Positions 51,836 to 60,879 of a stretch of DNA of 64,000 bases are shown piece by piece. The notes under the pieces were generated by a model. It ran no database searches. It was given only the letters and a program-made list of their open reading frames with translations, and was not told where the DNA came from. The stretch covers positions 1-64,000 of the forward strand of contig NZQV01000021.1 of NCBI GenBank assembly GCA_002696035.1. Reading direction: 5' to 3'. The position numbers and the translations under genes are program-made. The DNA is from Balneola sp. (GTDB lineage Bacteria; Bacteroidota; Rhodothermia; Balneolales; Balneolaceae). The stretch's first letter is position 1, and every line of letters begins with the position of its first letter.

Positions 51836-54520
51836 ATGGCTAATCAGGAACACTTTGTATATCGGTTCGGGAAGCTGCATACCGATGGAAATAAAACCAT
51901 GAAACAACTGCTGGGTGGAAAGGGAGCTAACCTGGCTGAAATGAGTTCTATTGGGATTCCAGTCCCTCCGGGGTTTACCATCTCTACAGAAGCCTGTCGG
52001 CAGACCGTGGAAAATCAGATGAGCTGGCCGGAATATCTGGATAAGCAGGTGGAAGAAGGTGTACGACATATTGAAGCTGAAATGGGATTGCGATTAGGAG
52101 ATGAAGAAGATCCGTTGCTTATTTCGGTTCGTTCCGGTGCAGCTGTTTCTATGCCGGGCATGATGGATACAATTTTAAACCTTGGGATCAATGACCGGGT
52201 TGTGGAAGCTATTGTCCGAAAGACCGACAATGAACGCTTTGCCTACGACAGCTATCGCCGTTTCATTGACATGTTTGGTGATGTGGTGATGGGCGTGCCT
52301 CACGAGCATTTTGAGGAAGCCCTGGAGAAACTGAAAAAAGAAGCCGGCGTTCAAAACGACATCGAATTATCGGCCTCCCAACTCAAAGAACTTACTGATC
52401 GCTACAAGGCGATCTATCGCAAACAAACGGGACACATGTTTCCCGATGACCCGATGGAGCAGCTTAAATTCGCCATCAATGCGGTATTCAATTCCTGGAA
52501 TAGTGCCCGTGCTATCAAATATCGTAAGATCAGTAATATCTATGGATTGATAGGAACAGCCGTAAATGTTCAGGCAATGGTGTTTGGAAACATGGGCGAG
52601 AAAAGTGGTACGGGCGTTTGCTTTACCCGAAATCCGGCCACCGGAGAGCCTAAGCTATACGGTGAATTTCTGTTGAACGCGCAAGGCGAAGATGTGGTAG
52701 CAGGAATTCGTACGCCAAGTCCGATCTCAGAACTCAAAGATCGAAATCCAAAGGTGTATCAAGAGCTACTTTCTTATACCCGAAAGCTTGAAGAGCATTA
52801 CAAAAATATGCAGGATATCGAGTTCACCATGCAGGAAGGGACGCTATATATCCTTCAAACCCGAAATGGAAAACGAACGGGAGCCGCAGCTATCAAAATT
52901 GCTGTAGACCTGGTGAATGAAAATATCTTGAGCAAGAATGAAGCTATTCGAGACCTCGTTGAGCCGGGGCATATTGAGCAGCTGTTGCATCCGCAATTCC
53001 GGGAAGATTCACTGAATGGCAGCAAGATCCTTGGAACCGGATTACCGGCTTCACCGGGTGCCGCTGTAGGTAAGGTCGTGTTTGATTCTAAACTGGCTGA
53101 GGAAAAAGCCGAGAAGGGGGAAGATGTGATCCTCGTACGCATCGAAACCAGTCCGGAAGATGTGGGCGGAATGTCATCAGCAAAAGGGATCCTGACCTCT
53201 CGCGGAGGCATGACAAGTCACGCTGCCGTGGTGGCTCGCGGTTGGGGCAAACCTTGTGTAGCTGGCTGTAGTGATATCGTTATCAACTATAAAAATCAAA
53301 CGTTCACCAATGGTGAGGTCACGGTAAAAGAAGATGACTGGATCTCCCTGAATGGAAATACCGGGGAAGTGATCCTTGGTAAAAAAGAACTCACCGAACC
53401 TGAGTTCAGTAAAGAGTACCGCATGTTCATGGATTGGGTTGAAGCCGTTGAAGTAATGAACGTACGCACCAATGCGGAAACACCAGAAGATGCAGCTCTT
53501 GCACGAAGTTACGGAGCCCGGGGGATTGGATTAGCCCGAACGGAGCATATGTTCTTCAAACCCGGCCGTGTTAATTTTATGCGGAAGATGATCATCGCCA
53601 ATACCAAAGATGAGCGCAAAGCAGCGCTTGCTAACTTACTTCCATTCCAGAAACAGGATTTCATCGAGATCTTTGAATCCATGGAAGGCCTTCCCGTAAC
53701 TATTCGCTTGCTCGATCCTCCACTGCATGAATTTCTGCCAAGTGAAGAAGATGAGATCAAAAAAGTAGCAAAAGAACTCGACATAACTTTTGATAAGCTT
53801 CAAGCAAAAGTGAATCAGCTCAAGGAGTTCAATCCTATGCTGGGACACCGTGGATGCCGGCTGGGAATTACCTATCCTGAGATCACCGAGATGCAGACGA
53901 GAGCGATTATTGAAGCCGCTCTGGAACTAAAGGAAGCAGGCAAAACCGTACTGCCGGAGATCATGATACCGTTAGTTGGTAGCCTGGAAGAATTCCGGCA
54001 TCAACGGGAAGTTGTGGACAGAACAGCTAAGCAGATCATTAAAGAATCTGGTGAAAAACTGGACTATAAAGTGGGAACCATGATCGAGATCCCACGGGCC
54101 GCCATCATGGCCGACCAAATTGCAGAAGAAGCCGATTTCTTCTCCTTTGGGACCAACGATCTAACCCAGCTCACTTTCGGATTCAGTCGCGATGATGCGG
54201 TTAAATTCCTTCCTACATACATAGAAAAAGGAATTCTGATACAAGATCCGTTCCAGGTACTGGATGAAGAAGGCGTGGGACAATTTGTGCAAGCCGGAAC
54301 ACGACTCGGTCGCATGACGAACCCAGATCTGAAGATCGGAATTTGCGGTGAGCATGGCGGCGATCCGGATAGTGTCGATTTCGCTTATCGCACGGGTTTG
54401 GATTACGTATCCTGCTCGCCATTCAGAGTTCCGGTGGCCCATTTGGCATCGGCTCAGGCGGTCCTTCGGAAGAACAAAGAGGAAAGCACCACCGGCGAAT
54501 TAAAACCATTTGATGTTTGA
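51836..54520 (+). CDS. ppdK: Pyruvate, phosphate dikinase
   Basis: 894 residues, full length. An N-terminal ATP-grasp domain (GGKGANLAEMSSIGIPVPPG) is followed by the swivelling phospho-His domain with His462 in GGMTSHAAVVARG. The C-terminal PEP-binding TIM barrel has GFSRDDAVKFLP and the catalytic Cys loop GICGEHGGDP. It interconverts pyruvate + ATP + Pi and PEP + AMP + PPi in either glycolytic or gluconeogenic direction. A GAGGTG Shine-Dalgarno-like sequence is just before the ATG. Operator-like palindromes precede it and a terminator follows. Confidence 0.97.
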   Translation: MANQEHFVYRFGKLHTDGNKTMKQLLGGKGANLAEMSSIGIPVPPGFTISTEACRQTVENQMSWPEYLDKQVEEGVRHIEAEMGLRLGDEEDPLLISVRSGAAVSMPGMMDTILNLGINDRVVEAIVRKTDNERFAYDSYRRFIDMFGDVVMGVPHEHFEEALEKLKKEAGVQNDIELSASQLKELTDRYKAIYRKQTGHMFPDDPMEQLKFAINAVFNSWNSARAIKYRKISNIYGLIGTAVNVQAMVFGNMGEKSGTGVCFTRNPATGEPKLYGEFLLNAQGEDVVAGIRTPSPISELKDRNPKVYQELLSYTRKLEEHYKNMQDIEFTMQEGTLYILQTRNGKRTGAAAIKIAVDLVNENILSKNEAIRDLVEPGHIEQLLHPQFREDSLNGSKILGTGLPASPGAAVGKVVFDSKLAEEKAEKGEDVILVRIETSPEDVGGMSSAKGILTSRGGMTSHAAVVARGWGKPCVAGCSDIVINYKNQTFTNGEVTVKEDDWISLNGNTGEVILGKKELTEPEFSKEYRMFMDWVEAVEVMNVRTNAETPEDAALARSYGARGIGLARTEHMFFKPGRVNFMRKMIIANTKDERKAALANLLPFQKQDFIEIFESMEGLPVTIRLLDPPLHEFLPSEEDEIKKVAKELDITFDKLQAKVNQLKEFNPMLGHRGCRLGITYPEITEMQTRAIIEAALELKEAGKTVLPEIMIPLVGSLEEFRHQREVVDRTAKQIIKESGEKLDYKVGTMIEIPRAAIMADQIAEEADFFSFGTNDLTQLTFGFSRDDAVKFLPTYIEKGILIQDPFQVLDEEGVGQFVQAGTRLGRMTNPDLKIGICGEHGGDPDSVDFAYRTGLDYVSCSPFRVPVAHLASAQAVLRKNKEESTTGELKPFDV

Positions 54521-54550
54521 TGGTTAGGTGAAAACGAAGCATAAAACCAT

Positions 54551-54585
54551 AAAAGGCGGGACTCGAAAGGGTTTCGCCTTTTTTT
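54551..54585 (+). terminator. Rho-independent terminator of ppdK
   Basis: AAAGGCG pairs with CGCCTTT, with a partly paired interior, followed by seven T (54579-54585). Confidence 0.85.
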
Positions 54586-54746
54586 GTTATAGAATCAGAC
54601 AAAAACCAACAGAGCTGTCAATGCGAGAAATCTCACAGTTTTCCCAATGCGTAGATTCAGAAAACACTCCTTCCATTTTTATACCTTCAATGAAATGAAG
54701 TAAGATGTGAATCGGTTCATCCCTCAAAAGAGAAAAAAGGAAATGT

Positions 54747-56231
54747 ATGGCAAAGTATGATTTTGATATGATCGTGATTGGTGGAGGCGCCGCTGGGTTA
54801 ACGGCCGCCGGACTCGCAGCCAATTTTGGGGCAAAAACCATGATGGTGGAAGCGGATCGGCTGGGAGGAGATTGTACATGGACCGGTTGCATTCCATCTA
54901 AAACACTCCTCAAAGCCGGGAAAGTAGCCCGACAGATCAAGGATGCCGGTAAATATGGATTGATCGATGGAGAGCCGAATATTGACTTCAAAAAAGTTAT
55001 GGCGCATGTGGATGAGATCCGGAAGGAAGTGTATGAAGATGCCGATCGACCTGAGATCTTTGAAGATATGGGGATCGAAGTGGTTCATGGCAAAGCTGCA
55101 TTTGAAGATGATCATACCATCAGCATTCAGGGCAAAGATGGAAGCAAGCGTAGCGTATCATCTAAAAAGATCATCATTGCTACCGGAGCCAAAGCTTTTG
55201 TTCCGCCGATTCCGGGAATTGAAGAGGTAGATTATCTGACCAATGAAAGTCTGTTTGAGATTGAGGACCTGCCCAGGAAATTGCTGATCATTGGGGGCGG
55301 GCCGATCGGTACGGAGATGTCGCAGGCGTTTGTTAATCTCGGTTCGGAAGTGACAGTGATAGATATGGCTCAACAGATCATGGCAAATGATGATCCCGAG
55401 CTGGTTGATATTCTTCGGGGAGTACTTGAAGATCAGGGGGTGAAGTATGAGCTGAATGCTTCTGTTCAAAAAGTGGAAGAAGTTGATGGTGAGATCAAAG
55501 TTTATGTTGAACAGGATGGAAAGACCAAGATTATATCCGGGGAAGCACTCCTCATGGCAACTGGACGCAAAGCGAATATTAGAGAATTGAATTTGGAAGC
55601 TGCCGGTGTCAATACCGAAAAGGGAAATGTGGTTGTAAATGAATCTTGCAGAACCAACAAGAGCCATATTTACGCAGCCGGTGACGTTACCGGTCGATAC
55701 CAATTCACCCATATGAGCGACCACATGGCTAAGATCGCAGCCACTAAAGCGTTACTCAAATTTGTGCCGATGAAAATTGAAAAGAACATGGTTTCCTGGG
55801 TCACTTTCACCGATCCGGAATTGGCGCATGTTGGTAAGACAGAACAACAGCTTCGGGATGAAGGGGAAAAGTTTGAAGTCTATAGATTTCCCTATTCCAA
55901 GATCGACCGTGCACTGGCAGAAGGGGAGACCACCGGACTGGTAAAGATATTTGCTAAAAAATTATCCGGTAAAATCCTGGGAGCTACGGCTGTTGGTGCT
56001 CACGCGGGAGAGTTTATTTCAGAATATGCTGTAGCGATCAAAAATGGTGTTTCCATGCGGGGCATAGCCGATACCATACATCCATATCCAAGCTGGGGAC
56101 TGGGAGCCCGCCGCGCTGCTGATCAGTGGTATATCAAGAACCAAAGCGAGTGGTCAGTGAAACTGATCAAAGCTGTGTTTGGCTATCGTGGAGCAGTGCC
56201 GGATTTTAGTGATCCGGATCGGGTGGTTTGA
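54747..56231 (+). CDS. MerA-like FAD-dependent disulfide oxidoreductase
   Basis: 494 residues. FAD motif GGGAAGLTAAG (12-22), redox-active disulfide Cys43/Cys48 (GGDCTWTGCIPSK) and NAD(P)H motif GGGPIGTEMSQAF. In the C-terminal domain the position of the catalytic His-Glu pair of lipoamide dehydrogenase (HPT-x2-E) reads YPSWGL, with Tyr instead of His and no Glu. Tyr at that place occurs in mercuric reductases. It lacks an N-terminal HMA domain and the C-terminal Cys pair needed for mercury. The substrate is unknown; electron transfer to a quinone or disulfide is possible. It is monocistronic. Confidence 0.88.
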   Translation: MAKYDFDMIVIGGGAAGLTAAGLAANFGAKTMMVEADRLGGDCTWTGCIPSKTLLKAGKVARQIKDAGKYGLIDGEPNIDFKKVMAHVDEIRKEVYEDADRPEIFEDMGIEVVHGKAAFEDDHTISIQGKDGSKRSVSSKKIIIATGAKAFVPPIPGIEEVDYLTNESLFEIEDLPRKLLIIGGGPIGTEMSQAFVNLGSEVTVIDMAQQIMANDDPELVDILRGVLEDQGVKYELNASVQKVEEVDGEIKVYVEQDGKTKIISGEALLMATGRKANIRELNLEAAGVNTEKGNVVVNESCRTNKSHIYAAGDVTGRYQFTHMSDHMAKIAATKALLKFVPMKIEKNMVSWVTFTDPELAHVGKTEQQLRDEGEKFEVYRFPYSKIDRALAEGETTGLVKIFAKKLSGKILGATAVGAHAGEFISEYAVAIKNGVSMRGIADTIHPYPSWGLGARRAADQWYIKNQSEWSVKLIKAVFGYRGAVPDFSDPDRVV

Positions 56232-56461
56232 GTGTTCTAGTTTTTAGGTGGTCATTCTTTTGTGCCGACAAAAGAATCAAAAACTCCCGGCTGCGAATAA
56301 ATGGCTAAAGCTGACTCCATTCCGCTAAAATAAATCAATGCTCCTTTAAACTAAGAAGCAGTTCCAGAAATAGTCAGCGGTGAGATTTATTTCTTAACGC
56401 TTCATTACGTCATCTTTTTAACGCCATTTTTTCTAAGGCCGAATTTAGTTGTAGCTCTTAT

Positions 56462-56489
56462 TCGTTCCAACGCAGAGCGTTTGGAACGA
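56462..56489. repeat. REP-like hairpin, reverse orientation
   Basis: TCGTTCC-AACGC-AGA-GCGTT-T-GGAACGA: a 12-bp stem with one bulged T on the right arm, the mirror image of the other copies. Confidence 0.8.
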
Positions 56490-56551
56490 GTCCGGATTGC
56501 GGATAGAAAAGTGTTGGTTAAAGTAAAAAGTAGAGAACTCACAAAGCACTC

Positions 56552-56574
56552 GCTCCTACGCTCTGCGTTGGAGC
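56552..56574. repeat. REP-like hairpin, ACGC-TCT-GCGT core
   Basis: GCTCC-T-ACGC-TCT-GCGT-T-GGAGC, with one T-T mismatch at the position that is a bulge in other copies. It forms an opposed pair with 56462-56489. Confidence 0.8.
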
Positions 56575-56590
56575 TGAATAAGGGGGCATC

Positions 56591-57307
56591 CTACTCCGGC
56601 GGACCCGCCTGAATCTCATCCAGCTTCTTCATGGCGCGGTCTTTGAGGTTGTTGAATTGGTCTTCGGGAATATGTCCGGCGGTGAATTCAAAATAGAGCC
56701 AGACGATGTAGGTTGCCATCACATCTTCATAGCAATAATGTTCGATCAGGTCAAGCTCGTCGCGTTTGTACATGGCAAAGACTTCATTGCCTTCACCGGT
56801 TTGTTTGAAAGGGATCCCGATCAGTTGCCCTAAATGTTTGAGCTTGGGCCACGAACTAGCTCCGTAATTACTGAATTCATCTACCAGATCCACGTTATGC
56901 TTGCTGTACCGGTAGCGGATATCGTAATCATTCATGCGGACCGGCATTTGCAATCCGTGCTTCATAGCGCGGTAGGTGAGCACCGGAATATCAAAACCCT
57001 TTCCGTTGTGGTGGATCAGTCCGAAATCTTTATAGGTGCCAATGGCATCAAAGATCTTGAGAAGGCCTTCTTTCTCATCTTCCCCGCTCCATGCTACTTT
57101 CTGCTTGGGGCCACCGGTATTCTCGATCCAGAGTCCCACCCAGGAAACCATGCGATGATACATCGGCGGCAGAAAACCGGATGCATTTCGTGCCAGTTCC
57201 TCACTTGCGCGTTCCAGCAATTTCTCTTCTTCAAGCTCCGGTTCATGCAGTACGTCACGAATGAAATCAATATCCGGGATGGTCTCTAAATCAAAAATGA
57301 AAAACAT
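56591..57307 (-). CDS. 3'-5' exonuclease of the DNA polymerase B exonuclease-like family
   Basis: 238 residues. The DEDD-type motif I is FDLET (Asp6, Glu8). Motif II lies in HHNGKGFDIPVL and motif III in YCYEDVMATY. It resembles the predicted PolB-like 3'-5' exonuclease family (DNA_pol_B_exo2), free-standing enzymes of nucleic-acid metabolism. All acidic positions appear intact. No polymerase is linked to it. The asparaginase gene upstream on the same strand ends 88 bases away with an inverted repeat between. Confidence 0.85.
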   Translation of the reverse strand: MFFIFDLETIPDIDFIRDVLHEPELEEEKLLERASEELARNASGFLPPMYHRMVSWVGLWIENTGGPKQKVAWSGEDEKEGLLKIFDAIGTYKDFGLIHHNGKGFDIPVLTYRAMKHGLQMPVRMNDYDIRYRYSKHNVDLVDEFSNYGASSWPKLKHLGQLIGIPFKQTGEGNEVFAMYKRDELDLIEHYCYEDVMATYIVWLYFEFTAGHIPEDQFNNLKDRAMKKLDEIQAGPPE

Positions 57308-57313
57308 CTGTAT

Positions 57314-57386
57314 AGGTTTTAGGTGTTAGAAATGAGGTGTTAGTTTTTTAGTACAAGACCAAACTAAAACCTTGCACCTAAAACCT
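57314..57386. repeat. Inverted repeat of AGGTTTTAGGTG
   Basis: AGGTTTTAGGTG (57314-57325) and its exact inverse CACCTAAAACCT (57375-57386). Further GGTGTTAG/CTAACACC pieces extend both sides. It occupies the gap between the asparaginase and exonuclease genes. Confidence 0.6.
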
Positions 57387-57395
57387 AACACCTGT

Positions 57396-58385
57396 TTACA
57401 ATTCTCCGACTAACGACTGCTGGAACAAGTCTTCAATATCGGTTTTGGAATCGTAATGTGCTAATAAAAACATGAGTTTGGTGAGGGCCGCCTCCAGCGT
57501 CATATCATTTCCACTGATTGCCCCGTGCTTCAGTGCAGCGCGCCCGGCTGTGTATTGGGTCAGATCAATGGAGTCGTAGTCAGCCTGAGATACAATGGCG
57601 ACGGTAACTCCGGCTTCACGACAATTGTCCAGAAATGGAAGCAGGCTTTTTTCTCCTTTCACACAAAAATTTCCACTTCCAAAAGCCCGGATGATCACGG
57701 CACGAATTTTTTTCAGGCTCAGTCCTTCCAACAATGTAGGATTTAGATTAGGGTGAGCCGTCAGCACGAACACTTCATCCGAATACGAGGCTGCATTTTC
57801 CAGCTTTCCCTTCCCAAATTTCTCTGCAACCCGCGTTTGGATCTGAATTCCAATATCAGCTAAGGGATTGAAGTTTGGAGAGCCAAATGCATCAAAATCT
57901 CCGATACTCATTTTGGTTGCACGATTTCCGCGATACAGGGCGTCATTAAAGCAAATTCCGACTTCTTTGAAATCCATGGTGGCCAGCTCTATGGCGTTCA
58001 CTAAATTCCGGCGGGCATCACTTCGGATGGAACTCATAGGTAGTTGGCTTCCGGTGAAAATGACGGGTTTGCCCAGGTTCTTCAACCCAAAACTGAGTGC
58101 TGAAGCAGAATAAGCCATGGTATCTGTGCCGTGGAGGATCACAAATCCATCATATTGGGAGTAATTTTCTTCCACACAATTGGCCAGTTGAATCCAGTGG
58201 GAAGCATTCAGATCGGAACTGTCTTCGAAGAAAAGGGGAAAAGTAGAGATCTCAGCAATATCACTTAGTTCAGGAATTTCCTCATACAGCACTTTAGACC
58301 AAGAATCAGGATCAAGTTCTACCCCCGCACCTTTGGCATTCATGGCAATAGTCCCACCGGTTTGTATGAGTAAGATCTTTTTCAT
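57396..58385 (-). CDS. ansA: Type I L-asparaginase
   Basis: 329 residues. The nucleophile Thr12 is in LIQTGGTIAM. The second catalytic Thr is Thr87, in HGTDTMAYSAS with Asp88. There is no signal peptide, so it is the cytoplasmic AnsA type and not the secreted AnsB type. It hydrolyses asparagine to aspartate and ammonia. It is monocistronic. Confidence 0.93.
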   Translation of the reverse strand: MKKILLIQTGGTIAMNAKGAGVELDPDSWSKVLYEEIPELSDIAEISTFPLFFEDSSDLNASHWIQLANCVEENYSQYDGFVILHGTDTMAYSASALSFGLKNLGKPVIFTGSQLPMSSIRSDARRNLVNAIELATMDFKEVGICFNDALYRGNRATKMSIGDFDAFGSPNFNPLADIGIQIQTRVAEKFGKGKLENAASYSDEVFVLTAHPNLNPTLLEGLSLKKIRAVIIRAFGSGNFCVKGEKSLLPFLDNCREAGVTVAIVSQADYDSIDLTQYTAGRAALKHGAISGNDMTLEAALTKLMFLLAHYDSKTDIEDLFQQSLVGEL

Positions 58386-58597
58386 GTTGATTTATTCGTG
58401 ACTCCGTTTATTTTTGTTCTTCACATTCTGTTCAAGAAGAATGAGTACTGTTCATTTGCAAGGTTGTCTGTTATTGGAAAATAGTTATTTGGTAATTCAA
58501 TCTAACCGAGTAACCATTTACCTATAATCAAAAGGCATTCAGAAGTTAAAATCTGTTTCCATTAAAACACACTTTAATATTTACTGCTATTGATGTT

Positions 58598-58622
58598 GGT
58601 TCCTACGCTTTGCGTTGGAACC
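58598..58622. repeat. REP-like hairpin, ACGC-TTT-GCGT core
   Basis: GGTTCC-T-ACGC-TTT-GCGT-T-GGAACC. It sits 48 bases before the EF-G-like ATG. The loop has TTT instead of TCT; the arms remain fully complementary. Confidence 0.8.
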
Positions 58623-58657
58623 GATGAGGTTGGCGAAGCAGTAATAATAGTGCAAAA

Positions 58658-58663
58658 AAGGAG
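58658..58663 (+). promoter_or_regulatory. Strong Shine-Dalgarno sequence of the EF-G-like gene
   Basis: AAGGAG, six bases before the ATG. Most genes in this window lack such a match, so it is unusual here. Confidence 0.6.
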
Positions 58664-58669
58664 TCTCCT

Positions 58670-60790
58670 ATGAAAGTATATGATCCTACCCGAATCCGAA
58701 ATGTTGTGCTTTTGGGCCATTCCGGCTCTGGAAAAACAACGTTAGCTGAAACGATGCTTTTCGAAGCCGGAGCCATTAAAAGACGAGGCTCGATCGAAGA
58801 AAAAAATACGGTCTCGGATTATCATCCCCTGGAAAAAGAAAAACAGAAATCCATCCATTCCTCTTTTCTGAATCTGGACTGGCGAGGACATAAGATCAAC
58901 CTTATCGACACTCCGGGCACCTCGGATTACATTGGGGAAGTAGCAGGAGCCGTTCGCATCGCAGATACGGCTATTTTTGTATTGAACAGCGAACAGGGGG
59001 TGGAAACATCCACCGATTCCCTCTGGAATTACGTACAGGAATATTCAGTGCCGTCCATGTTTGTGGTAAATAAACTGGATACGGAGAAGTCCGATTTCTG
59101 GAAAACGGTGGATGAGGCCCGCGAGCATTTTGGGCGGGAAGTTACCGTGGTTCAATTTCCGTATAGTGAAGGATCTGACTTCCATGCCATCATTGATGTA
59201 CTTCGGATGACGATGTACGAATTTCCTGAAGAGGGAGGGAAGCCTGATAAACTTCCGATCCCGGATTCCCTGAAAACCCAAGCCGAAAAACTGCATCAGG
59301 AACTGGTAGAAACCATCGCTGAGAATGATGAATCCCTGATGGATATCTATTTTGAGCAGGGCGAGCTGGATGAAGAGCAGATGGAAAAGGGACTTCATAT
59401 TTCATTGGTAAACGGACAGATATTTCCGCTTTTCTGCTCAACGGCTTCACGGAATATGGGAACAGGTCGCGTTATGGGTTTTCTGGATGATGTGGCTCCA
59501 AACCCCTTGCAGGGAAATCCCCCTAAAACCGAGGATGGTAATAAGTTCAAGCTGAGTGAAAATTTCAGTCCGGTGATGTTCCTCTTTAAAACACATTCCG
59601 AATCGCATGTAGGAGATCTGATCTACTTTAAGGTGTATGGAGGCAGTGTTCGTCCCGGCATGGATCTGGTGAATAGCTCCAACGGTTCGTCTGTACGACT
59701 GGGAAGTTTGTTTTTGACGGAAGGGGAGAAACGTATTGAGATCAACGAGATACGCACCGGAGACATTGGCGCAGTCGTGAAATTAAAAGATGGTGAAGTG
59801 AATGATACGCTTCATGAAAAGGGGCATGACATTAAACTGCAGGAAATTGAGTTTCCGCCTACCACTATCCGAACGGCTGTAAAATTGAAGAATGAAGGCG
59901 AAGAGGATAAACTCGGACATGCCCTCCATCAGCTTCACCGGGAAGATCCCTCAGTGGTGATCGAACATAGTCAGGAGCTGAGGCAGGTGATCATTCATGG
60001 TCAGGGCGAGGAGCATTTATCTGTGATCGAAGATCAGCTGAAAAACCGCTTTAAACTGGATGTGGAATTTGTGAAACCTAAGATCCCGTATCGGGAAACC
60101 ATCACTAAAAGTGTTCGCACGCATTACAAGCACAAAAAACAATCAGGCGGAGCCGGTCAGTTTGCCGAAGTCGAAATGCTCATCGAACCGTACACAGAGG
60201 GCATGAATCCCCCGGATGACCTGAAAGTACGTGATGTTCAGGAGATCGATCTCGATTGGGGTGGAAAATTAGTATTCCAGAATTGTATTGTCGGCGGGGT
60301 GATCGACAATCGGTTTATGCCAGCCATCATTAAAGGCATCATGGAAAAAATGGAAAATGGTCCGATGAGTGGTTGCCGTGCTCGTGATATCCGCGTGTCG
60401 GTATATGACGGCTCCATGCACTCCGTAGATTCCAACGAAGCCGCTTTCAAAACAGCCGGATTGATGGCCTTCAAAGATGGATTCATGAGAGCAGGTCCCA
60501 AGTTAATGGAGCCTGTGTACGAAGTTGAGGTGACCGTTCCTTCTGATCATATGGGAGATGTAATGAGCGACCTGAGCACCCGGCGCGGCCAGATTCAGGG
60601 CATGGATGGGGAAGGATCCATTCAAAAAATAAAAGCTCATGTTCCCCTGGAAGAACTGGATCATTACTCGACCAGACTCAAATCTATGACGCAGGGAAGC
60701 GCAAGCTATACCCGGAAGTTTTCTCACTACGCAGCTGTTCCTCATGATGTGCAAGAGCGGGTGGTGGAGGCGAATTTACAGGAAGCTTAG
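58670..60790 (+). CDS. Elongation factor G-like GTPase (EF-G paralogue)
   Basis: 706 residues with EF-G domains in order: GTPase (1-280), beta-barrel domain II, and domains III-V. G1 is GHSGSGKTT (16-24), G3 DTPG (80-83), G4 NKLD (134-137). In ordinary EF-G, G3 reads DTPGHVDF, whose His activates water for GTP hydrolysis; here it is DTPGTSDY, with Thr. G1 also differs from GHVDAGKTT. It is therefore a divergent paralogue of the EF-G2/FusA2 sort, not the main translocase. It may act in ribosome recycling or stress. It has an unusually good Shine-Dalgarno sequence. Confidence 0.9.
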   Translation: MKVYDPTRIRNVVLLGHSGSGKTTLAETMLFEAGAIKRRGSIEEKNTVSDYHPLEKEKQKSIHSSFLNLDWRGHKINLIDTPGTSDYIGEVAGAVRIADTAIFVLNSEQGVETSTDSLWNYVQEYSVPSMFVVNKLDTEKSDFWKTVDEAREHFGREVTVVQFPYSEGSDFHAIIDVLRMTMYEFPEEGGKPDKLPIPDSLKTQAEKLHQELVETIAENDESLMDIYFEQGELDEEQMEKGLHISLVNGQIFPLFCSTASRNMGTGRVMGFLDDVAPNPLQGNPPKTEDGNKFKLSENFSPVMFLFKTHSESHVGDLIYFKVYGGSVRPGMDLVNSSNGSSVRLGSLFLTEGEKRIEINEIRTGDIGAVVKLKDGEVNDTLHEKGHDIKLQEIEFPPTTIRTAVKLKNEGEEDKLGHALHQLHREDPSVVIEHSQELRQVIIHGQGEEHLSVIEDQLKNRFKLDVEFVKPKIPYRETITKSVRTHYKHKKQSGGAGQFAEVEMLIEPYTEGMNPPDDLKVRDVQEIDLDWGGKLVFQNCIVGGVIDNRFMPAIIKGIMEKMENGPMSGCRARDIRVSVYDGSMHSVDSNEAAFKTAGLMAFKDGFMRAGPKLMEPVYEVEVTVPSDHMGDVMSDLSTRRGQIQGMDGEGSIQKIKAHVPLEELDHYSTRLKSMTQGSASYTRKFSHYAAVPHDVQERVVEANLQEA

Positions 60791-60842
60791 GAACATCCAA
60801 CAAGGAATATTCAATATTGAAGTAAGAAGTCTAAACCTCGAC

Positions 60843-60869
60843 TCGCTACTACGCTCTGCGTCGTAGCGA
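60843..60869. repeat. REP-like hairpin, ACGC-TCT-GCGT core
   Basis: TCGCTAC-T-ACGC-TCT-GCGT-C-GTAGCGA. The arms differ from those of the other copies but are perfectly complementary; a T-C mismatch flanks the core. It is the first element after the EF-G-like stop. Confidence 0.8.
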
Positions 60870-60879
60870 AGTCTGAGAT

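Larger units (their letters stand above)
56232..56590. other. Gene-free stretch with two REP-like hairpins
   Basis: 359 bases between two convergent genes. It contains the REP-like hairpins at 56462-56489 and 56552-56574, in opposite orientation with about 62 bases between them. I see no gene, and no U-tract terminator. Confidence 0.6.

Noticed and set aside
54747-56231. Mercury resistance gene (merA) or E3 of the E1 fusion
   Set aside because: No HMA domain, no C-terminal Cys pair, no mer genes nearby; and the His-Glu dyad of a true E3 is missing. Kept as a MerA-like oxidoreductase of unknown substrate.
51395-60869. CRISPR array made of the repeated hairpins
   Set aside because: Copies are kilobases apart, are inverted palindromes with varying arms, and have no regular spacers or cas genes.
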